A stretch of DNA of 64,000 bases from Semisulcospira habei (lineage: Eukaryota > Mollusca > Gastropoda > Semisulcospiridae). The stretch lies in assembly GCA_036245525.1 (NCBI GenBank), contig BTPG01000001.1, positions 224,509,045 through 224,573,044 on the forward strand, written 5' to 3'. The notes beneath the pieces were generated by a model. It did not search any database. It had not been told where the DNA came from and worked only from the letters and a program-made list of their open reading frames with translations. Shown here piece by piece: positions 8,728 through 18,122 of the stretch (position 1 is its first letter; each line of letters starts with the position of its first letter). Made by a program: the position numbers and the translations under genes.

Positions 8728-11568
8728 ATGCCTGCCTGTAGCCCACATGTACATCAGTGTTCGCTGACTAAGCATGATTTACGGATAGGGCACCTTAACG
8801 TTTATCATTTATACAACAAAGTGCCCGACGCCACTGTTTTACTTTCACAACCCCAACCCTTTCATATATTTGGATTTACTGAGTCTAGACTCAGGGAACA
8901 TATTAGTAACGCCTCGATCTCCATTCATAACTATGCTGTATTCCGTAGAGATGCATCATCCCCCGGTCATACTGGTATAGCTGTGTACATTCATAACTCT
9001 ATCCACCAGTACGTTACCCGCCGCATGGATTTAGAGTCTTGTCACGTTGAAAGTTTATTTCTTGAACTGAAATGTGACAAATCTTCCCCCACACTAATTG
9101 GATTTATTTATCGCACCCCTTCAGCCACATTTTCATGGTATGATGATTTTGTCACCATGATGGATAAGGTGCAACAACGTCACAACAAAGATATACACCT
9201 TCTAGGCGATTTTAATATTGACCTGCTAAAGACTGGTAATGCGGCGTGGAATTGCACCACCTCATTATTTGGCCTGCAGCAGATGGTTCGGTCTCCCACT
9301 AGAGTTTCTTTGTCATCCGCCACATTGATTGACCACATCTATACTACTAATGCACCCGCTGTCACAAACGTCCACGTGCCGAATGTAGCCATTAGCGATC
9401 ACTTTCCTACTTGTTTTAATCTTTCAGTTAAACGTGATAAACCCCAGCACAAACACCACACTACCATCACATACAGGTCTTACACAAAGTTCAACAAAGA
9501 TGACTTTCTTCATGACCTCTCAATCACGCCCTTTCACCTTATTTATAACACTAATGATCCCAATGAAGCCCTCTCGCTTTGGTACAAGCTATTTCTTTGG
9601 GTCCTCGATAAACATGCCCCACTAAGGACTAAACGCGTTAAACACCCTACCCTTCCGCCTTGGTTGTCAAAGGACATCATTCACGCAATGAAACTAAGAG
9701 ATGACTTAAAACGACAGAAAAAGTTTGCGGATTTTAAGAAACAACGTAATCTTGTAAAATCCTTACTTAGAAAAGCACATAAAACGCTTGCGGAAAAAGT
9801 TATCGCAGAGGGTAAAGATACCCGAAGTGTCTGGAATGCAATCAATTTGTTTACAAAGAAGAGGAGTTCCATCAATGCTGCTACCTCTCCAGGCATAACT
9901 CCAGACGACTTCAATTCCCACTTTTTAAATATTGCTGAGTCCCTTGTACAGTCTTTTTCCAGTGGCACTGATAGTTACAGTTGTTCTGATAAACTGCGCA
10001 CACACTGTGAGTCTGCAACAGGTGCGTCCTTCTCCATACCTCTTATGACAGTGTTTGAAGTAGGTAAATATATTTCTACTCTAACAAGTAAATCGTGTGG
10101 CCTGGATGGAATAAACAACATGGTACTGAAATTGTCCCTTCCATACACAGCTGACACCTTGACATTTATATTCAACCTTTCTATCAAGCAAGGTATTTTT
10201 CCAGATGCCATGAAAGATGCTAAAGTTGTCCCCATTCCCAAATGTACAGATCCCAAAAGTCCAAACGATTTCCGTCCTATTTCAGTGTTATCACTATTAT
10301 CGAAGCCACTAGAAAGACACGTTCATAAGCACCTACTCCAATTCTTGGAGAATCACCGCCTCCTCGTATCTCTTCAGTCTGGTTTTAGACCTAAACACTC
10401 ATGTCATACTGCCCTCGTTCACATTGTTGACTCTTGGCTCTCATCAATAAACAATTCCAAATTAAATGGTGCAGTTTTTCTGGACCTAACCAAAGCATTT
10501 GATTTAGTCGATCACAACATTCTTTTAAAGAAACTTTCAGTATATAAGCTTGATTCGAACTCTATAGCTTTTTTCTCCTCCTACCTCAGTAACCGCCGAC
10601 AGAAGGTGTACTCAAATGGGCGGTATTCGAAAGAAGGTATAGTGATGCACGGAGTTCCCCAAGGATCTATCCTAGGGCCTCTTTTATTTTCTTTATTCAT
10701 CAATGATCTACCTCTTTCCATCTCAAATCCTGAGGTTAAATGCGAACTCTTTGCTGACGATTCAACTCTGCATACATCAGACAAACGTGAAACGACGCTA
10801 AATTGTATCCTCCAGCAGAGTCTCGATGAAGTGTCAGATTGGTGTGCGCAAAATCGCATGCTAACCAGTACTTCTAAAACCAAAAGCATGTTGATAACAA
10901 CCCGCCAAAAGCGTCAGCTACATCCTGCCCCTCTGAAACTGTCACTTGGCAATAAACCTATCCAACAAGTATCCAGGCACCGCCTACTGGGAGTTGTAAT
11001 TGACGACCAGCTGAACTGGTCGCCACATATCGACAGTTTGTGCAAAACCTTGTCCAGGAATGTATTTCTGCTATCTAAACTTAGACATATTCTTAGTACA
11101 AAGTGCTGTACATTGTTCTTTCACGCACACATTAAAAGCCACTGTGACTATGCGTCTTCTTTGTGGGACGAATGCAGTGAACTTCATTTTAAAAAACTAA
11201 ACTCGCTGTATCGTCGTTCAGTTAAGTTAATTATTCCTAACCCTATTTCCACGGCTGAGAAAATAAAATCCCTTGGCCTGCTTACACTGAAGGAACAACT
11301 CAAATTTAACAAATGCGTCCTCATGCACAAAATATTTCATTATCAAGCCCCGGAATATCTGCGCATGATATTTAACTTCAGCCCTCGGAATCACCTACAT
11401 ACGAGGAATGACTTGCTTCACTTACCCCGCCCACGGATAGATCTCTACAAGTCAAGCCTTCTATTTTCTGGTAGTTCTGTCTGGAACTCATTGCCATTAA
11501 ACATTAAATCATTTTGCGATAAAATCCATTTTAAACGTGCCTTGCACACTCACTTCCAATCAGCGTGA
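8728..11568 (+). CDS. LINE ORF2-type protein: APE endonuclease plus reverse transcriptase
   Basis: 947 residues from the first ATG. The N-terminal ~240 residues form an APE-type endonuclease (GHLNVYHL, FTESRLRE, HTGIAVYIH, LLGDFNIDLL, ISDHFPTC). The reverse transcriptase follows with FRPISVLSLLSKPLE, LQSGFRPKHSCHTAL, motif A LDLTKAFDLVDHNILLKKL, motif B GVPQGSILGPLLF, catalytic FADDSTL and HRLLGVVID. The C-terminal region ends with SVWNSLPLNIKSF. The sequence style and ATC tail place it with CR1/L2-group LINEs rather than RTE. The frame could extend upstream to 8653 through a non-ATG codon, but the ATG at 8728 starts just ahead of the endonuclease. No stop or shift interrupts it, so it may encode a working enzyme. 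Confidence 0.92.
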   Translation: MPACSPHVHQCSLTKHDLRIGHLNVYHLYNKVPDATVLLSQPQPFHIFGFTESRLREHISNASISIHNYAVFRRDASSPGHTGIAVYIHNSIHQYVTRRMDLESCHVESLFLELKCDKSSPTLIGFIYRTPSATFSWYDDFVTMMDKVQQRHNKDIHLLGDFNIDLLKTGNAAWNCTTSLFGLQQMVRSPTRVSLSSATLIDHIYTTNAPAVTNVHVPNVAISDHFPTCFNLSVKRDKPQHKHHTTITYRSYTKFNKDDFLHDLSITPFHLIYNTNDPNEALSLWYKLFLWVLDKHAPLRTKRVKHPTLPPWLSKDIIHAMKLRDDLKRQKKFADFKKQRNLVKSLLRKAHKTLAEKVIAEGKDTRSVWNAINLFTKKRSSINAATSPGITPDDFNSHFLNIAESLVQSFSSGTDSYSCSDKLRTHCESATGASFSIPLMTVFEVGKYISTLTSKSCGLDGINNMVLKLSLPYTADTLTFIFNLSIKQGIFPDAMKDAKVVPIPKCTDPKSPNDFRPISVLSLLSKPLERHVHKHLLQFLENHRLLVSLQSGFRPKHSCHTALVHIVDSWLSSINNSKLNGAVFLDLTKAFDLVDHNILLKKLSVYKLDSNSIAFFSSYLSNRRQKVYSNGRYSKEGIVMHGVPQGSILGPLLFSLFINDLPLSISNPEVKCELFADDSTLHTSDKRETTLNCILQQSLDEVSDWCAQNRMLTSTSKTKSMLITTRQKRQLHPAPLKLSLGNKPIQQVSRHRLLGVVIDDQLNWSPHIDSLCKTLSRNVFLLSKLRHILSTKCCTLFFHAHIKSHCDYASSLWDECSELHFKKLNSLYRRSVKLIIPNPISTAEKIKSLGLLTLKEQLKFNKCVLMHKIFHYQAPEYLRMIFNFSPRNHLHTRNDLLHLPRPRIDLYKSSLLFSGSSVWNSLPLNIKSFCDKIHFKRALHTHFQSA

Positions 11569-11983
11569 CTTCACAGTTTGCCATATAAAAATAATTCTGC
11601 TGATAACACGTAAACGTCAAATTTTTTTCTCTTTCTCCTTAAATTTGCTACCTGCTCATCTATTGTGTTGTCGGTGTCACTATACGCTATTGATGCTGCT
11701 GATTCTATGACACTGTCTTAGATGAGTATAATATTAATGCTGTGCACGCGTTTCGTTCTCTTGCTTTTTGCATCGGAGGCAGTTACAAATTCTCCATTGC
11801 GTTTTTTTCCCGTAGTTTTTCTTCCTCTTCTTCTTCTTCTTATTATTATTATTATTATTGTTAGTATTTGCATGCTCTGTTTATTTTCCTGTTATGTTGT
11901 TTGTTTACAGGACAGCTTGTAAGACAGGCATTGAGTTGCCTAATAGCTTTATCCTGAATAAATAAAGATTCATCATCATCATC

Positions 11984-12768
11984 CCTTGCTCTACGGTCAG
12001 CCTAAGGTATGCATCACGGGCCTCCCCCTGCAATAGAGGTGCTAACCTGATCCCCCATACCTCTTTCGGCCACCCCTGGGTTTCGGCTACTCTCTTAAAG
12101 AGCTGAAGGTAAGATTCCACATCTTCCTTATCCTCTAACGGACGCATCTTGAGCGAGTAATGCTGACTAGACTCCGTAACTGACTTCTTTTCCGATGCTG
12201 CTAACTGTAATCTAAGCCGCGTTTCGGCCGCGATGAGCTCTTCTTTCCGTGCTTGTTCCGCGGCAGCTAGCTCTTCTTTCCGTGCTTGTTCCGCGGCAGC
12301 TAGCTCTTCTTTCCGTGCTTGTTCCGCGGCAGCTAGCTTACGTTCGGTCAATGCTAAGTCATCCCTCCTAGCTTGCTCAGCCGCCTCACGGTCCATCTGG
12401 AACCGCCTCTCCAACGCCCTACGCTCTAGGTCACGTTCCCGTTTTTCTTCCTCTCTCCTAACTTCGGACAGGATGAACTGGGTTAGAGCTCCCCCACTAA
12501 GTCCTAGGCCCTCTCCTATTACTTTATACTGCTCATATGGGTTTACTATCACCCCTAACCCCTCTTTACTTTCCTGATCCCTACTGGGTGTCAGTCCTGC
12601 TGCAGTGAGAGTACGGGTAAGGGCACTCACCACCGTTTCCTTCCGAGAGGGAGTGGCCAAAGTGGCTCCTCTCTCTCCTGGACCATCATCCCCTGCACCA
12701 CCTCCCTCGGACTCAGGGTCGTGCCCCGACGTGGCACGGGTGGCCCTGGTCTCCCGTTTAGGGGGCAT
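11984..12768 (-). pseudogene. gag: Gag N-terminal part with coiled coil, truncated by the LINE
   Basis: Starts at the ATG giving MPPKRETRAT (12766-12768), about 350 bases after the primer binding site; an upstream extension of the open frame is hydrophobic and unlikely to be gag. After an acidic, low-complexity segment comes a highly charged coiled coil in which the 11-residue unit AAAEQARKEEL is repeated three times, encoded by a 33-bp tandem repeat at about 12231-12330. Conserved gag-like sequence then follows (EDVESYLQLFKRVAE and LLQGEARDAYLRL), typical of the matrix/capsid region of Gypsy gag. It stops at VEQG, where the LINE is inserted; gag continues at 8361 on the other side. Confidence 0.85.
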
Positions 12769-13116
12769 CCTGATGTGGGTGTCCCGGAGGCAGCGACGAC
12801 AACTGCTCCCCAGCAGGACCCCTGACAAAGATAAAACAAAACAAATAAATACACAGAATACAAACAACGAATCAGGACTAGACAGTGACAAGAGCCGAAG
12901 GGTCCTCACCACTCGGTACCTGAGTAATGAGAGGCAACCACTCATGCCACCCCCCGTTTATGCGCACTGCACTCTCTGGCCGTGGCCCCTGGCGCAATAC
13001 GCCCCCACTCCCGCCAACCGCCCGCTAAATCTTACTCGTACCACAACACGAACAAACGGTCACTGGCGCACAAAAATACCCTAATCTACCTAATCTGTTA
13101 CCTCCCCCTAATCCTT

Positions 13117-13134
13117 ATCCCACCGCTGCCACCA
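13117..13134 (-). other. Primer binding site, tRNA-Leu
   Basis: On + the 18 bases ATCCCACCGCTGCCACCA equal the 3' end of an animal tRNA-Leu (AAG-type acceptor and T-arm) including CCA, so the minus-strand transcript is complementary to that tRNA. The site lies 4 bases from the 5' LTR, as expected. Confidence 0.85.
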
Positions 13135-13138
13135 AATA

Positions 13139-14892
13139 TGTCACGACACGCCTGACGGAGTCAGGGCGCCGTGGACAATATGAGTGCTGACACTCGAGAA
13201 AACCCACCCACTCTAAATAAATAACGCAACGCCAGGGATAAACAACAAACAAATCCTTTATTACCTACTCTTACTCTAACCCCCAACCCAAACCACTAAC
13301 GCCCCACACACTCACACATACCCACGCATACACTCATAACGTATTAACACTGAAAAAAGATTAACAGATAACAAATGACTAACAAGTGAAAATGACTAAC
13401 AGGTGAAAATGACTAACAGACGAAAATGACTAACAGGTGAAAATGACTAATATGCGAAAATGACTAACAGGTGAAAATGACTAATATGGCCAACGGCTAT
13501 ACAAGGCGGGTAACTTTGTCTCTGTACAGTGTCCTCTGTCCCACACTAGACAGGGTGGCTCGTAAAGTAAGAGTACTACCCCTACACCACAGAGCACCGT
13601 AGCCGCGCTTGCCCACGCACGCCTGTGACCGACGCTCAGAACGTAGAATCAGCCTGCTGTAGCCCAACGTACTTGTCCAACAGGACCGGCTAGCGAAGGC
13701 GTTCCGACTCCCGATGATGCGTCACCGTTGGTCGTGGATGATGAAGAGATCGAAGAACGACGAAATCTTCGAAGCCAATCTTCGAAGCCAGTGCACTGTA
13801 AAAGGGCGCATTGTCAGTCAAAGTGCCAACACAGTTAATTCTGGCCTATTTGACACGCACCTACTCACAAACCACGTGAGTTGTGTCTCGTCTCACCCTA
13901 ATACCCGCCTTGGCCATATTAAATATACAATCATGGATATGAAAGCTTCCTATGTACATTCAACATTCACCAGGTCTGCACTATTCCATCACACTAACAT
14001 TAAGCTAGCACAACCACTTTTGTATAATAACATTGCCACTGCTAAAACCAACATTATCAAAATATCCACATGTACATACAAAGATATCAAATAATCACCA
14101 ACAACCACCCCACGTGACAATCTTATTACATTACATCTAGGACTTAATACAAATATATTTGAAAGGATACCCACTTTAATTCAATTTAACAACATGGCCC
14201 TTTAAATATACTGATACTCGGCGACAGCCGAACATAAACTAAATCCGACACCCACCACATTACAACCCAACCTAAAAACCATGGTTAAAGACTCGATTAA
14301 AACATCACTAAAAAACTAGACGAACATACCCTTCCGAACCTATGTACACATTCAAACACCTGAGAGCACAGCAGCTAACTGAGAAAATGGCATGAACATT
14401 TACCTGTCACTGGTGAGTCCTCCGGCAGGACGAGACAAACAAAGACGAAGACGAACCGGAGGGGTCTCCTGTTGAGTAGCAGCCGTGGTCACTAGTCTCT
14501 CGGACACCCACACCCAGGAACACTGGCCGTGGTCTTGCAGGGAGGGTAATACAACCCTCACACAGCTTGTCAAGGGCTCCAAACGAGGCCGCACCCTGAC
14601 CCAGACTCTCGCTGCGCTAGCTAACTCGACTGACTGACTGTAATATCCCTCTGCTACCTCGCAGGTTAACTTTACTCTGAACACTGTTCGGTTAAAGCTA
14701 CTCGACGAAAGCGTGCAACCGCTGTACTCGCTCACTGCTAAGCTTGCTGCACGGGCTTTACGATTACGCTCACACTACATTTATTAACTTCCCTAAACTA
14801 AGGCTATTTACAGAAGTCGGCGACCTACATTATTTAACAAGAAAACGACTTGGCGAAAAAATAAAACAACATGTCACATCCGTTACGTGACA
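13139..14892 (-). repeat. 5' LTR of the Gmr1-like element
   Basis: 1754 bp, TGTCACG...CGTGACA, about 99.5% identical to the LTR at 2803-4539 apart from one extra 17-bp unit. In transcription order this is the upstream LTR and should hold the promoter. I saw no unambiguous TATA box and do not assign one. Confidence 0.93.
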
Positions 14893-17075
14893 GCGTCTAC
14901 ATAGGTAATGAATGACCTTGACCTCAAGGGGTCAAACCCCGGGTCGTCCAGATATTTGTTGTTGGCTCTGGCATAATTATTTGCTGCAATACTTATCCCA
15001 CCCCTCAATCCACGTTCCACCATTTCACCCATCGTACGATCAGACAACAGGTCTATAGATATCTTACTGGATTTCAAAAATGCATCCCATGTCATGCCAG
15101 GACTAGTTATGTAGCAAGCAGGGTCAAGACTGTAGTGTAACAAACCCTTTTTACGGTAACTTTCAAATACATCTGCTAGCAAGCAAACGTCAGCCTTTAA
15201 GTACTGATCGTGGTAATCACCAATTGTCTGACATCCTAATTTACCCCACGCATCAAGAGCGTGTTGGTATTCAGAGTCAGAAATACCTTTTCCAGTTAGT
15301 GTGGAATAAAATTTCTCTTTTGGTGGCAGTCTTGTTTCCTCAAACACAACCCAGTGATCAATGTACTCATACGGATAGACACCTTTCTTAACCAAGTCTG
15401 GCTCAAAATATTTACTCGTTATTGGATACTCAGTCAGTCCTTCTGCCAGACTAGCCAACCCTAAAGACAAATGTTGCATGGAGTCATAAAATGCTAATTT
15501 ATCTAACCTAAAAGTCAAGTACTTCTCAGTTGTCTGGGCAATACAACTTATGTTTTTGTACGACTCATCTACAGCCTGCCTGATGATGTGTGAATCATAC
15601 CCTTTGAGATTGTGGAAAAAGATTGGTAACTTGTATGTCTTAGGATCTATTTTTAATAATAAGTTACAATTGCTATGTGCAGCACCTCTGCAACGCCCAG
15701 TTATGTGATCATGGTCACGAACTTTATCACCACCTAAAGGTTGTTCACAAATCCAACACGTCTCAGCTGTATCAAATTTTAGTTTGTCTTCTTCTGTCAT
15801 CACCAGAGGCATCTGACATGTGAGATATTGTACTACCTGACTATACAGATGTCTCATTTCTGTTAAAAACAGACAAGCTGCATTTTCACCTCTGTAGATA
15901 ACAGGCTCTGAATGAAGACTGTCTGACCTAACAAGAATGTATCCAAAAGAACACACCACTTGGTCACTTAGTTTTATAGTCTTTGGTAATGATTCTGGAA
16001 CAGGACCTTCATATTGAACAACTAATGATTCAAAATCTGCATACACTACAAACGGCAGCTTTTGTTGATTCCCATAGTTCTTAAAATACACTTGACTACC
16101 AGGATGTGGATACTTAAGTACAGTCTGTATGTCATCAGGTGACCTACAATGTAGGATGTGTTTGTGCGCTACGTTTATGGAGGAGAATCTTTGTAAACAT
16201 CTTTTACAAACTTCCTGTTTGCCATTGTGTTTTGTTGTATGTCCATGAATTAGACGTGACATATTTCTGATAATTGTGTAGTGAAAGTTATTGTCATCAC
16301 CGGCAGGGCCGATAAGCAACATGTCAACATGCTTATCTTCTGACTGACCATATGTTGGTGCAATTGGGGACACTCTAATTGGTTGTAACTTGTTCTCAGA
16401 TTCATTATCCCACACGAACACATTCACAGATATACCAGGATTTAATTTTTCAAACAAGTCTATGTCCTCTATTTTAACAGGGAACTCAATGCCACTAAAG
16501 TTGAGTTCATTTACAAATTTGATGTAGTTAGATACGCGATCAGGTCTTGACCTCACAAAGTGTAGTTTAGCAAGCACACACCACATGAAACAGAAATTGT
16601 CTTTGTTCTGTATGTTAACAACAGCCTTTTTGTTTGCTACTTCTGTTGGCAGTGGCAACCATGATTTACCTAATATAGGATGATACCTAGACTGCTTTAG
16701 TTGTAATTCATGCACATGCCCTTCATGCTAGCCAGACCCCTTCATTTTTGCACTGTCAATCGCCTGGAGGAAGTCTGGTAATAGTCTGTCTCTAAACACG
16801 TTCTCTAATTCCCTTCTTGTGTTAACTGTGTGTTGTCTTGTTGATATATACGATACAATCACCTCACCGTCCATTCTAGTAAATTCTATTTTAGCAACAA
16901 CCTGAATCTTTACACTACCTGTCAGAAGATTATTTTGTATGACAGAAAAAGAGTTTTCTATTGATTCATAGACATTGTTACTATTAGATATAGGCAAGTT
17001 TGTTGTGTGAAACACATTTCTTAAACCAGATGAGCCAGGGTTTGATGGGCCAGGGCTTTGTGAATTGTCCATCAT
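14893..17075 (-). pseudogene. polB: DNA polymerase B (protein-primed type), N-terminal part, copy A
   Basis: Starts at ATG 17075 in the context AATAAAAATG. The first 115 residues end at a TAG (near 16728-16730) where copy B reads TGG, a nonsense mutation; the same frame continues for about 610 residues. Within that segment lie a Cys box (KDNFCFMWC, about 38-46) with a later FHYTIIRNMSRL histidine box, a CxxC...HxxxxC zinc finger (170-190), exonuclease motif I YADFES (225-230), a CWIC...DHDHITG...RGAAHSNCN zinc/nuclease-like insert (320-351), exo II FHNLKGYDSH (367-376), exo III YLKADVCLLAD (505-515) and RGGIS. It breaks off at TYVDA in polymerase motif A, where the LTR element begins; the rest is at 1506-2802. 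Confidence 0.9.
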
Positions 17076-17111
17076 TTTTATTTGACCGACAAAATAATAA
17101 AATAAAAAATA

Positions 17112-17465
17112 TTACCGCTGACTCTGCTTGCTCACCTTGTGTAATACCACTTTATTAACTGTAACACTGTCAATATAAACATTTAGTTTGCGCAGTTGTT
17201 TAAATATACTATAACAAACTTCTCCTAACCAACCATAGTTGGTATCATCAACTTTAAAAGTAGGTGTCTTTAAATCAACTGTCATGCGCTCCACATCTGG
17301 ATGCTCATCGACATAATCCAAAGTCACACTATATGTAGCATATATTTCTGATGGTGCTGAAAGGCTTATGTAAGTCTGTTTGGGTGATATTAAGTCAGTA
17401 AAGTGCATAACATCTTTGAAAAGGTGTGTGAGATCAAGCACCTGTATGATTTGTCCGTCTGTCAT
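17112..17465 (-). CDS. Small conserved Polinton protein, 117 aa, unknown function
   Basis: Begins MTDGQIIQ at 17465 in the context CAATAAAAATG and ends with a basic tail (HKVSKQSQR). It lies between polB and the ATPase on the same strand. It is acidic to neutral with alternating hydrophobic residues that could form beta strands, and has no membrane segment or recognisable motif. Copy B has a decayed homologue in the same place (40236-40597) whose middle differs considerably while both ends align, so this gene diverges faster than its neighbours. A small virion protein is possible by position; I do not assign a function. Confidence 0.65.
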   Translation of the reverse strand: MTDGQIIQVLDLTHLFKDVMHFTDLISPKQTYISLSAPSEIYATYSVTLDYVDEHPDVERMTVDLKTPTFKVDDTNYGWLGEVCYSIFKQLRKLNVYIDSVTVNKVVLHKVSKQSQR

Positions 17466-17491
17466 TTTTATTGGACAAACAAATGTATAAT

Positions 17492-18103
17492 TTAATTTAC
17501 TAACCCATACCCTGTGGGCTGATCTGTCTTTAAAATGAGCTTTAGATGCTTAGTTGATTTCAGTTTATTTTTCACATCATCACGTTCATGCTTATTTGGG
17601 ATGACATCATTTTCTCTGAGACAGTCTTCAAAGCTGTCACGGTCCTTACAGTAAAACAAACAGATAAACTTTAACTGTTCTCGAAAATCTTTCACTACAG
17701 CATTATATTTTTGAGTGAGAATCCATACAATGATTTTTGCGTGTCTGCCACTGAAGGCAAGTTCTGATAGAGTGTTTCTCTTCTTGACAATGTCTTTCTC
17801 TGCAGAACAGTCATCAACAATAAACAATGTTGACTGTCCTTCAAATTGCTTGTAAAAATATTGTAGGTAGTCATTCAGTTTTTTCTCAGGGTCGACTAAG
17901 TATATGTTGCTGTCAGTCCAAATGAATAAACGGTTGTGATAAGCTTTGTTGTGTTTTATTGTAGGACAAAATATTACAATGTTTTCAAAGTGGTGTATGT
18001 ATCTTGTTTGTAATAGGTTAAGAACAAATTCAGTTTTCCCACACCCTGTGGCACCACAAAACAACCCACAGTGTGGGTCAAGGGTCATCAAGCTCCGGTT
18101 CAT
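17492..18103 (-). CDS. A32-type genome-packaging ATPase (FtsK/HerA superfamily)
   Basis: 203 residues from MNRSLMTLDP; the open frame extends upstream, but the shorter start matches copy B and sits in an ATTAAAATG context. Walker A is GATGCGKT (about 17-24), Walker B LFIVDD (about 93-98), and ILTQKY (about 128-133) fits the sensor position. Poxvirus A32-like ATPases of this size drive DNA into preformed capsids in Polintons, virophages and giant viruses. The gene is uninterrupted, lies 20 bp downstream of the probable capsid gene on the same strand, and has all the expected catalytic motifs. Copy B has the same gene with small deletions. Confidence 0.88.
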   Translation of the reverse strand: MNRSLMTLDPHCGLFCGATGCGKTEFVLNLLQTRYIHHFENIVIFCPTIKHNKAYHNRLFIWTDSNIYLVDPEKKLNDYLQYFYKQFEGQSTLFIVDDCSAEKDIVKKRNTLSELAFSGRHAKIIVWILTQKYNAVVKDFREQLKFICLFYCKDRDSFEDCLRENDVIPNKHERDDVKNKLKSTKHLKLILKTDQPTGYGLVN

Positions 18104-18122
18104 TTTAATACACAATATAATT

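Larger units (their letters stand above)
8362..11983 (+). mobile_element. CR1/L2-like non-LTR retrotransposon, apparently full length, nested in gag
   Basis: About 3.6 kb inserted into gag of the Gmr1-like element in the opposite orientation. It begins with two ~110-bp tandem 5'-UTR units, each starting AAGGAGCC. One long ORF follows, then a 3' UTR with poly-pyrimidine stretches. It ends with AATAAATAAAGATT and a short ATC microsatellite tail, as in CR1/L2-type elements that end in simple repeats rather than poly(A). I could not define a target site duplication. The uninterrupted ORF and apparently complete 5' end suggest a recent insertion. Confidence 0.82.
2803..14892 (-). mobile_element. 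Gmr1-like Ty3/Gypsy LTR retrotransposon (INT upstream of RT), nested in polB
   Basis: Two near-identical LTRs (2803-4539 and 13139-14892) bound a 12.1-kb element transcribed on the minus strand, flanked by the 5-bp duplication GCGTC at 2798-2802 and 14893-14897. Copy B polB has a single GCGTC at the matching place (near 38029), so it is the empty site. In transcription order the interior holds a tRNA-Leu primer binding site, gag (split by a LINE), CCHC knuckle, aspartic protease, integrase, reverse transcriptase and RNase H, and a polypurine tract next to the 3' LTR. Integrase before RT is the Copia-like order that defines Gmr1-type Gypsy elements. About eight substitutions between LTRs indicate a recent insertion, yet gag-pol is already broken. 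Confidence 0.93.

Noticed and set aside
9434..10889. Several ORFs of 63-102 codons on both strands inside the LINE
   Set aside because: Shadows of the 947-codon LINE ORF.
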